Source: Burkholderia thailandensis E264 (lineage in GTDB: Bacteria > Pseudomonadota > Gammaproteobacteria > Burkholderiales > Burkholderiaceae). From it: a stretch of DNA of 64,000 nt. Position 1 is the stretch's first letter. Every line of letters starts with the position of its first letter. A program made the translations under genes and the position numbers. This document shows positions 1 through 7,817 of this stretch, piece by piece. Where the stretch lies: assembly GCF_000012365.1 (NCBI RefSeq), contig NC_007651.1, forward strand, positions 806,001-870,000. Direction: 5' to 3'. Under the pieces are notes generated by a model. It made no database searches, had not been told where the DNA came from, and saw nothing but the letters and a program-made list of their open reading frames with translations.

Positions 1-600
1 GCCGATCTCGACCGGGTACGTGTCGCAGATCGCGTCGTACATGAAGTACAGCTTCGCGCGGAAATCCCGGAACTGCTCGCTGCGGCGGATCTCGTCGAGC
101 GGCTTGTCGCCGGCGAGGCCGCGGTAGTTCGCGTGCAGCCACCGGTAGTCGGCTTCGACATCGGCCGCGATGTCCTCCATCCGCACGGGCTTGCCGTCGA
201 TGGTGGTATAGCCGAGCTTCGCGTCGAACGGGCCGTCGGGCACGCCCTGGCGCAGGATCGCGGAGAACTGCCCGGGCGTGAGCCGGTAATGCAGCCCGTC
301 GATCTGGTGCATCAGCAGCGCTTCTTCGCAGTCGTTCATGATGCTCGTGTTGTCCCAGTCGAACACCGCGTACGGGCGGCGCTCGGCGCGGTAGCGCGGG
401 CTCGTTGCGCCGTGCTCGGCGAGCACCGCGCGCAGCCGCGCGACGTTGTTCGGCGACCAGCGCCCGGGCGTGAGCGACAGCGGGGCCGCGGACGTGCCGG
501 GCACGTCGGATGCGGCGCGCGCGGGGGACCATGCGGCGGCCGCGAGCGCGGCCGAGGCGCTCGCAACCGAGCGCACGAAGTGTCGACGTCCTGTTTTCAT
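1..600 (-). CDS. Secreted HAD-family phosphatase (phosphorylcholine phosphatase-like), 3' end outside window
   Basis: Starts at the ATG complementary to 598-600 and stays open for 200 codons to the left edge, so it is partial. The N-terminus (MKTGRRHFVRSVASASAALA) is a signal peptide with a twin-arginine look and an Ala-rich core, so export, possibly by Tat, is inferred. Around residue 75 is AVFDWDNTS, the HAD motif I with both aspartates. The DxDNT form and the exported location resemble Pseudomonas phosphorylcholine phosphatase (PchP). Motifs II and III lie outside the window, so the substrate is not established. The upstream gap contains a 14-bp perfect palindrome. HAD family is certain; the PchP-like call is moderate. 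Confidence 0.75.
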   Translation of the reverse strand, partial: MKTGRRHFVRSVASASAALAAAAWSPARAASDVPGTSAAPLSLTPGRWSPNNVARLRAVLAEHGATSPRYRAERRPYAVFDWDNTSIMNDCEEALLMHQIDGLHYRLTPGQFSAILRQGVPDGPFDAKLGYTTIDGKPVRMEDIAADVEADYRWLHANYRGLAGDKPLDEIRRSEQFRDFRAKLYFMYDAICDTYPVEIG

Positions 601-909
601 CGAGTTCTCCGAAGGGGATTCGCACGCCGAGGCCGGGCTGGCCGTGTGCCGCCCGCCGATCCGCCGGGAGAGGCGGGTGCCGCCCAGCATCGTTGCCCAT
701 AAAACGGCGCGCCCGTCGAAAACGGACATCCGGATGTCGAAATGCGACCGGCGCGGGACTGCGCCCAGGTTCTCCTCGCCGAGCGGGGTGGCGGCGGGTG
801 CGCGCGCGGCGGGCGGCGTCGCCGGCCGCGTGACGGGGGCACGTTGCGGGGTGGGGGCGGCGTTTGCGTCGGCTGCGCAGGCCGGTGCGCGCAAGCCCCG
901 TCGAGAGCG
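601..909. other. Intergenic region upstream of the phosphatase
   Basis: This 309-base stretch lies between the phosphatase start and the stop codon of the SorC-type regulator. I see no supportable gene. It should hold the phosphatase promoter; the palindrome at 725-738 is the only clear structure. Confidence 0.6.
725..738. promoter_or_regulatory. 14-bp perfect palindrome, possible operator
   Basis: GACATCCGGATGTC is its own reverse complement. It sits about 125 bases upstream of the phosphatase start codon, a plausible operator distance. No regulator can be assigned and a function is only inferred. Confidence 0.3.
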
Positions 910-1857
910 TTACTCCGCGAGCGCGGCACGCGCGCAGGTCTCGTCGGTCACGAGCCCCGAGAGCCATCTGCCGCGCAGCGCGGCGAGCACCGCGGCGCGC
1001 TTGCGCGGCCCGCCCGCGAAGCCGATCGTCGGGCGCTTCGGCGGCGCGTCGAGCGCAACGCTCGTCACGCGCGTGCTCGTCGACGCGACGACCGGCCGCC
1101 CCTGCGCGTCGATCGGCAGGCCAAGCATCTCGGCCACCGCGCCGAGCTCGACCATCTCGTTCAACTCGCCCTCGGTGATGAAGCCGTCCTCGAACAGCGG
1201 GCAGTGCGCGCCGATGTTGCCGACGCCGACGAACGCGACGTCCGCCTGCGCCGACAGCTTCTCGACGATCCGGTACAGCCGGTGATTGCACCACTGCGCG
1301 CGCTCGGTCTCGCTGTCCGCGAAGAGCGGCGCGGGCAGCAGGAAGTGCTTGCCGCCCGTCTTCTCGGAGATGTGCTGCGCGACGTCGTACGGGTTCGACG
1401 AGCCGTCCTGCGCGATCGCGCCCACCATCGACACGAGCCGGTGCTGCGGCCGCTCGAGCTGCGCGATCTGCGCGACGGCGGCCTTCAGCGTGCGGCCGCT
1501 GCTGACCGCGATCACCATCGGCTTGTCTTCGCTCAGGTAGCGCTCCATCACCTGCGCGCCGGCGACCGCGAGCTTGCGGTCGATCGCGTCGGGCGCGTCG
1601 CCGTCGATCGGCACGACTTCGCACATCGCGAGGCCGTAGCGCTTCGACAGCTGCGCGGCGAGATCGAGGCAGTCGGCGATGCGGTGGTCGACGCGCACGC
1701 GGATCAGGTTCTTCTCCACCGCGAACGCGACGAGGCGCTGCGCGACGGGGCGCGACACTTGCAGCTTCTCGGCGATTTCGTTTTGCGTATCGCCCGCGAC
1801 GTAATAGAGCCAGGCGGCGCGCGTCGCGAGATCGAGTTTTTCGGAGGACTTGGACAC
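910..1857 (-). CDS. SorC/DeoR-type sugar-responsive transcriptional regulator (DalR-like)
   Basis: A 315-residue protein if it starts at the GTG at 1855-1857 (VSKSSEKL), where family similarity begins; another in-frame GTG at 1929 would add 24 poorly conserved residues. An N-terminal helix-turn-helix covers about residues 20-50 (NEIAEKLQVSRPVAQRLV). The rest is the SorC-type effector-binding domain, with the typical GRTLKAAV and VGNIGAHCPLF segments. It is the last gene of a run with xylulokinase and a polyol dehydrogenase, as in the Klebsiella D-arabinitol locus where DalR is a SorC-type regulator. It probably controls its own operon in response to a phosphorylated or free sugar or polyol. 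Family is sure, effector is inferred. Confidence 0.85.
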   Translation of the reverse strand: MSKSSEKLDLATRAAWLYYVAGDTQNEIAEKLQVSRPVAQRLVAFAVEKNLIRVRVDHRIADCLDLAAQLSKRYGLAMCEVVPIDGDAPDAIDRKLAVAGAQVMERYLSEDKPMVIAVSSGRTLKAAVAQIAQLERPQHRLVSMVGAIAQDGSSNPYDVAQHISEKTGGKHFLLPAPLFADSETERAQWCNHRLYRIVEKLSAQADVAFVGVGNIGAHCPLFEDGFITEGELNEMVELGAVAEMLGLPIDAQGRPVVASTSTRVTSVALDAPPKRPTIGFAGGPRKRAAVLAALRGRWLSGLVTDETCARAALAE

Positions 1858-1945
1858 GGTGGCGGAGTCTCGGGTCGGGCGCGCGCGACGGGCTTCAGGC
1901 CGGCCGTCGCGCGCCGGGAAAATTCGCACTGTAGCGCAAACGCGC

Positions 1946-3427
1946 TCACGCGAGCCGCGCGCGCGTCGGCTCGAAGAGCGGCCGCACGTGCCGGTACAGC
2001 GCGCGGAACGCGTCGAGTCGCGCGCGCAGCGCCTCGTGACGGGCCGCGTTCGGCGCGAATTCGTCGCGCGGCGGTGGCTTCGCCAGCACGTCGCGCGGCT
2101 CGCCGCCCACCGCGAGCCAGCCGAGCCGCGCCGCGCCGAGCGCCGCGCCCGTCTCGCCGCCGCCGTGGCGGCGCGTGCGCACGCCGAGCGCGTCGGCGAT
2201 CAACTGCGCCCAGTACGCGCTTCGCGCGCCGCCGCCGATCAGCGACAGCGCGTCGGTCTGCGTGCCGCCCGCGATCAGCGCGTCGAAGCCGTCGGCGAGC
2301 GCGAGCGTCACGCCTTCGAGCACCGCGTAGCCGAGCAGCGCGCGATCGGTGCCGTGCGTCATCCCGAAGAACACGCCTTGCGCGTACGGATCGTTGTGCG
2401 GCGTGCGCTCGCCGGACAGATAGGGCAGGAAGATCGGCGCGTTCCCGCAGGCGGCCGGATCGAGCTCGGCGATGTCGGCGAGGAGCGCCGGCTCGTCGGT
2501 CGACGTGAGCGTGCAGACCCAGCGCAGGCAGCTCGCCGCCGAGAGCACGACGCTCATTTGCTGCCAGCGGTCGGGAATCGCGTGGCAGAACGCATGAACA
2601 GCGGACGCCGGGTTCGGCCGGAAGCGGTCGCCGACGACGCTCAGCACGCCCGACGTGCCGAGCGACACGAAGCCGTCGCCCGGCTGCGTCGCGCCGATGC
2701 CGAGCGCGCTCGTCGCGTTGTCGCCGCCGCCGCCCGCGACGACGGTCGATTCCGCAAGCCCGAGCGCGCGCGCGACGTCCGCGCGCAGCGTGCCGGACGG
2801 CGCGTTGCCCTCGACGATCGCGGGCATCTGCGCGCGCGTCATGCCGCCCGCGGCGAGGAGCGTGCCGGACCAGTCGCGCTTCGCGGCGTCGAGCCATAGC
2901 GTGCCCGCCGCGTCGGACGGATCGGATACCTTCGCGCCCGTGAGCTTCAGGCGCAGATAATCCTTCGGCATCAGCACGCACGCGATCCGGCGGAACACGT
3001 CGGGCTCGTGGCGCGCGACCCACAGCAGCTTCGGCGCGGTGAAGCCCGGCATCGCGAGATTGCCGGCGATCGTGTGCAGATCGGGCGCGCGCGCTTCGAG
3101 CTGCGTGCATTCGTCGGCGCTGCGCATGTCGTTCCACAGGATCGCGGGGCGCAGCACGCGATCGTCGCGATCGAGCAGCACCGCGCCGTGCATCTGCCCG
3201 GACAGGCCGATGCCGCGCACTGCGGCGAACGCGCGCGGATGCCGCGCGCGCAACGCGGCGAGCGCGGCGAGCGTGCCTGCCCACCAGTCGTCCGGATGCT
3301 GCTCGGCCCAGCGCGGATGCGCGCGCTCGACGGTAAACGGCGTGCCCGCCGTGCCGACGACGGCGCCGTCGGGCGAAAGCAGCAGCACCTTCACTTCGGA
3401 GGTGCCGAGATCGATGCCGAGGTACAT
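1946..3427 (-). CDS. xylB: Xylulokinase
   Basis: A 493-residue FGGY carbohydrate kinase of normal length for xylulokinase. It phosphorylates D-xylulose to D-xylulose 5-phosphate, feeding the pentose phosphate pathway. Visible signatures are the N-terminal ATPase motif LGIDLGTSEVKVLLL, SGQMHGAVLLD around residue 77, GGGGDNATSALGIG, and the FGGY-type LPYLSGERTPHND. It follows the polyol dehydrogenase by 95 bases and precedes the SorC-type regulator on the same strand, so a single operon is likely. A dehydrogenase making xylulose next to a xylulokinase is the logic of D-arabinitol catabolism. Confidence 0.93.
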   Translation of the reverse strand: MYLGIDLGTSEVKVLLLSPDGAVVGTAGTPFTVERAHPRWAEQHPDDWWAGTLAALAALRARHPRAFAAVRGIGLSGQMHGAVLLDRDDRVLRPAILWNDMRSADECTQLEARAPDLHTIAGNLAMPGFTAPKLLWVARHEPDVFRRIACVLMPKDYLRLKLTGAKVSDPSDAAGTLWLDAAKRDWSGTLLAAGGMTRAQMPAIVEGNAPSGTLRADVARALGLAESTVVAGGGGDNATSALGIGATQPGDGFVSLGTSGVLSVVGDRFRPNPASAVHAFCHAIPDRWQQMSVVLSAASCLRWVCTLTSTDEPALLADIAELDPAACGNAPIFLPYLSGERTPHNDPYAQGVFFGMTHGTDRALLGYAVLEGVTLALADGFDALIAGGTQTDALSLIGGGARSAYWAQLIADALGVRTRRHGGGETGAALGAARLGWLAVGGEPRDVLAKPPPRDEFAPNAARHEALRARLDAFRALYRHVRPLFEPTRARLA

Positions 3428-3522
3428 GGGCGAAAAGCGGTGCGTCGACGGGAAGCCGCTACTTTAGCCGCGTGCTCGCCGCCGTGCCAATGGCGATTTG
3501 ACCCGAGCGATGCGGGCGGCGC

Positions 3523-4914
3523 TCAGCGGCTCGCGAGCCACGCGTCGACGCGCGCGAGGCCCGCGCGCAGCGCGCGCTCGAGCGCGGGCGTGCCGGCGAG
3601 CGCGCCCCAGAGCGGCCGTTGCGCCGCGAGCGCGGCGACGGGATCTTCCGCGCCCGCGATCGCGCGCGCGACGCGCTCGTCCATCACGCCGTCCTGATAC
3701 GCGTACGGCAGCGCGCGTTGCGCCCAGCGCTGCAGGAAGCGCAGGAAGAGCGCGGGCAGCACCGCGGTCGACGCCGGCTCGACGCCGCGCGCGATCGTTT
3801 CGGCGAGCGTCGGCGCGATGAAGCCGGGAATCTTCGAGAAGCCGTCGGCGGCCACGCGCTGGTTCGTGTCGCGGATGTGCGGATTGCCGAAGCGCTCGAG
3901 CACGACGTCGCGGTAGCGCGCGAGGTCGAGCGGGCTCGGCGTGAGGCAGGGGATCACGTCGTCGGTCACGTACGCGTGCGCGAAGCGGCGGATCTCCGCG
4001 TCGCGCGTGCCTTCGTGGATGTACGCGTGGCCCGCGAGCGTGCCCGCCCATGCGATGCAGCTGTGCGTCGCGTTCAGGATCCGGATCTTCGCTTCCTCGT
4101 ACGGATGAACGTCGTCGACGAGCGCCGCGCCCGCCTTCTCCCACGCGGGACGGCCGGCCGCGAAGCGATCCTCGATCACCCACTGGATGAACGCCTCGCC
4201 CATCACAGGGCACGCGTCGTCGATGCCGGTGGCCGCGCGCACGCGCTCGCGCACGTCGGGCGTCGGGCGCGGCGTGATGCGGTCGACCATCGAGCTCGGG
4301 CAGGCGGCGTTCGCGTCGAACCACGCGAGCAGATCGACGAGGTCGCGCCGCGCCAGGAATTCGCGCATGCCGGCGCGAAAGCGCGCGCCGTTGCTGCGCA
4401 GGTTGTCGCAGCTCAGCAGCGTGATCGGCCCCGCGCCGCGCGCGACGCGCTCGGCGAGGAGCGCCGCGAGCGCGCCGTAGATCGTGAGCCGCGCGCCTTG
4501 CAGGTCGGCCGCGAGATCGGGGTTCGCCGCGTCGAGCCGGTCGTGCTCGTCGAGGTAATAGCCGCCTTCCGTCACCGTGAACGACACGATCCGGCACGCC
4601 GGATCGGCGCCCGCGTCGACGAGCGCCGCCAGATCGGCCGACCACGGCAGCACGCGCGCGATCGAGCGGATCGTCTCGTACGCCCGCTCGCCTTGCGGCG
4701 TGACCGTCTCCAGCGTGTAGACGCCGTGCTGCGCGGCGAGCGCGTCGCGGGCCGCGCGCATGTCGTCGCGGATGTCGCCGACGACGAGCGACCATCGCTC
4801 GGCGGCGGGCGACGCCTCATTGACGCGATGCAGATACCACGCCTGATGCGCGCGATGAAACGAGCCGACGCCGATGTGCAAGATCGCCGGCGCGGCGGTG
4901 GACGGACTGCTCAT
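3523..4914 (-). CDS. D-arabinitol 4-dehydrogenase / mannitol dehydrogenase family polyol dehydrogenase
   Basis: The start chosen is the ATG at 4912-4914, preceded by an AGGAGA ribosome site 8 bases upstream. This gives 463 residues, near the usual 450-490 for long-chain mannitol dehydrogenases. The N-terminal NAD-binding motif is HIGVGSFHRAHQAWYL, and the catalytic region includes VDRITPRPTPD and the C-terminal helix segment KIRILNATHSCIAWAG with the family's active-site lysine and histidine. It oxidises a polyol (D-arabinitol to D-xylulose, or mannitol to fructose) with NAD+. The xylulokinase downstream favours arabinitol. Mannitol or sorbitol specificity cannot be excluded from sequence. 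Confidence 0.88.
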   Translation of the reverse strand: MSSPSTAAPAILHIGVGSFHRAHQAWYLHRVNEASPAAERWSLVVGDIRDDMRAARDALAAQHGVYTLETVTPQGERAYETIRSIARVLPWSADLAALVDAGADPACRIVSFTVTEGGYYLDEHDRLDAANPDLAADLQGARLTIYGALAALLAERVARGAGPITLLSCDNLRSNGARFRAGMREFLARRDLVDLLAWFDANAACPSSMVDRITPRPTPDVRERVRAATGIDDACPVMGEAFIQWVIEDRFAAGRPAWEKAGAALVDDVHPYEEAKIRILNATHSCIAWAGTLAGHAYIHEGTRDAEIRRFAHAYVTDDVIPCLTPSPLDLARYRDVVLERFGNPHIRDTNQRVAADGFSKIPGFIAPTLAETIARGVEPASTAVLPALFLRFLQRWAQRALPYAYQDGVMDERVARAIAGAEDPVAALAAQRPLWGALAGTPALERALRAGLARVDAWLASR

Positions 4915-5089
4915 CCCGTGTCTCCTGTCGGCCGGCTGACGGGCCGAATTTTTGTAGATCATTTGCTCTTTACATGAGCGAATGATCGTATTCGGGTGAG
5001 CGAAAGTCAAGGCGATCGAGCGGGCTTTCGATGTTGCGGCGCGCCAATCGATGCGCGGGCGCGGCGCCGCGGCGCGCCGCCCAACGGCG

Positions 5090-6001
5090 TCAGAACGGCT
5101 CGCGGGTCAGCAGCGCAAGCTGTTCGAGCAGCTTCGCGGCCGGGCCGGGCAGGATTCCGTGGCGGCGGCGGAACGCGGTCAGCGTGCGGGTGGCGGCGAC
5201 GCCTTCGACGGCGAGCGTGTCGATCGTGCGCGCGCGGCGTTCCGCGCGGTACATCGGCTCGGCCATCCAGCTCAGGAAGCCCGCGTGCGCGACGAGGCTC
5301 TTGAGCGCCGTCACCGAGCGCGTTTCGACCGCGATGTCGGGCGGCGCGAGCCCCTGCGCGTCGAACGCCGCGCGCATCTGCTCGTACGGCGCGGTGCCGC
5401 GCGGCGGGATCGCCCAGCGCGCGGCGCGCGTGCCGGCGAGCGTGAGCGGCGCGCGCGCCGCGCGCAGCGGATGATCGGGCGCCGCGACGACGTGGCTCAC
5501 GTCGTCCCATCGGCAGTCGGCGGTCGCGACGATGTCGTCGGTGTCCGGCACGCGCGTGCTCAGCGCCACGTCGATCTCGTGCGTGAGAAGCGCATCGACG
5601 AGCCGGTCCCACACGCCTTCGACGATCACGACGCGCAGGTTCGGCCAGCGGTCGAGCACGCGCCCGATCGCCACGGGCAGCACGAGGCTCGCGATGCTGC
5701 CGACCGCGCCGACCTTGATCGTGCCCCTCGCGAGCCCGCGCAGCGCGTCGATTTCCTCGCGGGCGTGCTCGGCCTCGTGCTGCAGCAGCGTCGCGTGCGG
5801 CAGCAGCGCCTCGCCGATCGCGGTGAGCTGCACGCCCTTCGAATGGCGCTCGAAGAGCGGCGCGCCGATCTGCTCCTCGAGCCGCTTCAGGATGCGGCTC
5901 AGCGCCGGCTGCGTGACGTGCAGCGCGTCGGCCGCGCGGCCGAGGCTGCCGCTCGCGGCGATCGTCGTAAAGGCGCGCAACTGGCGCAGGTCGAAAGTCA
6001 T
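5090..6001 (-). CDS. LysR-family transcriptional regulator of the mandelate/benzoylformate cluster
   Basis: The ATG at 5999-6001 (MTFDLRQLRAF) gives 303 residues, standard for LysR. The N-terminal winged helix-turn-helix includes RAADALHVTQPALSRILKRL; the C-terminal part is a periplasmic-binding-protein-like effector domain. The gene is divergent from the benzoylformate decarboxylase gene, with 103 bases between start codons, the classic arrangement for a LysR activator acting on the adjacent catabolic operon. A 9-base inverted repeat in the gap is a candidate binding site. The inducer is likely an aromatic acid of the pathway, by inference only. Confidence 0.88.
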   Translation of the reverse strand: MTFDLRQLRAFTTIAASGSLGRAADALHVTQPALSRILKRLEEQIGAPLFERHSKGVQLTAIGEALLPHATLLQHEAEHAREEIDALRGLARGTIKVGAVGSIASLVLPVAIGRVLDRWPNLRVVIVEGVWDRLVDALLTHEIDVALSTRVPDTDDIVATADCRWDDVSHVVAAPDHPLRAARAPLTLAGTRAARWAIPPRGTAPYEQMRAAFDAQGLAPPDIAVETRSVTALKSLVAHAGFLSWMAEPMYRAERRARTIDTLAVEGVAATRTLTAFRRRHGILPGPAAKLLEQLALLTREPF

Positions 6002-6031
6002 GCTGTCGTGTAATGGCTTATTGCAGAAAAT

Positions 6032-6066
6032 ACAGTATCGAGGAATGTGTGCGCCGCCGATACTGT
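6032..6066. promoter_or_regulatory. Inverted repeat between LysR gene and mdlC, candidate LysR operator
   Basis: ACAGTATCG (6032-6040) and CGATACTGT (6058-6066) form a perfect 9+9 inverted repeat with a 17-base spacer in the divergent intergenic region. The left arm is part of ATACAGTAT, itself nearly palindromic. Position and symmetry fit a regulator site; binding is not shown. Confidence 0.5.
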
Positions 6067-6104
6067 GGAAACCAATGACGACGACGTTGAGGAGACACGC
6101 CCGC

Positions 6105-7724
6105 ATGACCCCCCCCGATCTTCGCGCCGACGCGCCGGCGCACGCGCCGTACACGGTTCGCGACGCCGTAATCGACCTGCTGCGCCGGTTCGGCATCCGC
6201 AAGGTGTTCGGCAATCCGGGCTCGACCGAGCTGCCGATGTTCCGCGATTTCCCCGCCGATTTCGAATACGTGCTCGGCCTGCACGAGGCGGTCGCGGTGG
6301 GGATGGCGGACGGCTACGCGCAGGCGAGCGGCAACGCGGCCGTCGTGAACCTGCATTCGGCGGCGGGCGTCGGCAACGCGATGGGCGTTCTGTTCACCGC
6401 GTACAAGAACAAGACGCCGCTCGTCGTCACGGCCGGCCAGCAGGCGCGCTCGATCCTGCCGTTCGAGCCGTTTCTCGCGTCGGTGCAGGCGGCCGAATTG
6501 CCGAAGCCGTACGTGAAATGGAGCATCGAGCCCGCGCGCGCCGAGGACGTGCCCGCCGCGATCGCCCGCGCGTACCACGTCGCGATGCAGGAGCCGCGCG
6601 GGCCCGTGTTCGTATCGATTCCGGCCGACGACTGGGATCGCCCCGCCGAGCCCATCGCCGCGCGCACGGTGAGCAGCGAAGTGCGGCCCGCGCCCGATGC
6701 GCTCGCGCGATTGGGCGACGCGCTCGACGCGAGCGAGCGTCCGGCGTTCGTGGTCGGCGCGGCGGTGGCGCGCGCGGGGGCGTGGGACGAAGCGGTGCGG
6801 CTCGCCGAGCGGCACCGCGCGCGCGTGTACGCCGCGCCGATGTCGGGCCGCTGCAGCTTTCCCGAGGATCATCCGCTCTTCGCGGGCTTTCTGCCGCCGA
6901 TGCGCGAGCGGATCGTCGAACGGCTCGCCGGCCACGATTTCATTCTCGCGTTCGGCGCGCCCGTCTTCACGTATCACGTCGAAGGCTTCGGCCCGCACGT
7001 GCCCGCGGGCGCGACGCTTCATCAGCTCGTCGACGATCCGTCGGTGGCCGCGTGGACGCCCGTCGGCGACGCGGTCGTCGGCAATCTGCGGCTTGCCGCG
7101 CGCGACCTGCTCGCGCGTCCCGTGCCGCGCGAGCGGCCGATGCCCGCGCCGCGCGCGCCGCACGAGCGCGCCGGCCCGGGCGCGCCGGGCGAGCGCATGC
7201 CGGTGGCGTTCGCGCTGCAGACGCTCGCCGACGTGCGCGGCCCGGACGACATCGTCGTCGAGGAAGCGCCGAGCGCGCGGCCGGCGATGCAGCAGCACCT
7301 GCCGTTCTCGCGCGTCGACACGTTTTACACGATGGACAGCGGCGGCCTCGGCTACGGGATGCCGGCCGCGGTCGGCGTCGCGCTCGGCTCGCCGGGGCGG
7401 CGCGTGATCGCGCTGATCGGCGACGGCTCGAGCCTCTATTCGATTCAGGCGCTCTGGAGCGCCGCGCACCTGAAATTGCCGGTCACCTTCGTGATCCTGA
7501 ACAACGCGCGCTACGCGGCGCTGCAGGAGTTCGCGCCCGTGTTCGGCTTTCGCGACGACGAGCCGGTGCAGGGCACCGCGCTGCCCGATCTCGATTTCGT
7601 CTCGCTCGCGCGCGGGCTCGGTTGCGACGGCGTGCGCGTGAGCGACGCGGCGCGCCTGCGCGACGCGCTCGAACGCGCGCTCGCGTCGCCCGCGCCCGTC
7701 GTCGTCGACGTGCAGATCGCGTGA
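6105..7724 (+). CDS. mdlC: Benzoylformate decarboxylase
   Basis: Thiamine-diphosphate enzyme converting benzoylformate to benzaldehyde and CO2. The start is the ATG at 6105, with GAGGAGA 9 bases upstream; 539 residues, close to the 528 of the Pseudomonas putida enzyme. Three catalytic residues known from that enzyme are visible: the serine in NPGSTELPMF, the histidine in NLHSAAGVGNAMG and the histidine in GAPVFTYHVEGFG. The cofactor glutamate is in LHEAVAVGMADG. The C-terminal TPP motif runs from IGDGSSLYS to ILNNARY. First gene of a run with an aldehyde dehydrogenase and a ketopantoate-reductase-family gene, and divergent from a LysR gene. Other 2-keto acid decarboxylases are possible, but the His/His/Ser set favours benzoylformate. 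Confidence 0.9.
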   Translation: MTPPDLRADAPAHAPYTVRDAVIDLLRRFGIRKVFGNPGSTELPMFRDFPADFEYVLGLHEAVAVGMADGYAQASGNAAVVNLHSAAGVGNAMGVLFTAYKNKTPLVVTAGQQARSILPFEPFLASVQAAELPKPYVKWSIEPARAEDVPAAIARAYHVAMQEPRGPVFVSIPADDWDRPAEPIAARTVSSEVRPAPDALARLGDALDASERPAFVVGAAVARAGAWDEAVRLAERHRARVYAAPMSGRCSFPEDHPLFAGFLPPMRERIVERLAGHDFILAFGAPVFTYHVEGFGPHVPAGATLHQLVDDPSVAAWTPVGDAVVGNLRLAARDLLARPVPRERPMPAPRAPHERAGPGAPGERMPVAFALQTLADVRGPDDIVVEEAPSARPAMQQHLPFSRVDTFYTMDSGGLGYGMPAAVGVALGSPGRRVIALIGDGSSLYSIQALWSAAHLKLPVTFVILNNARYAALQEFAPVFGFRDDEPVQGTALPDLDFVSLARGLGCDGVRVSDAARLRDALERALASPAPVVVDVQIA

Positions 7725-7817
7725 CGCGCGCGAGCCCCACGAGCCCCACGAACTGCGCTCGATGGCGTTCATGAGCGTCGCGAAGCGCGGCAAAGCACTC
7801 AGAAGGAGAACACCCGC

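Noticed and set aside
742..2508. Long plus-strand open frame over the SorC regulator and xylulokinase
   Set aside because: Antisense shadow with arginine-rich low-complexity translation, no recognisable domain.
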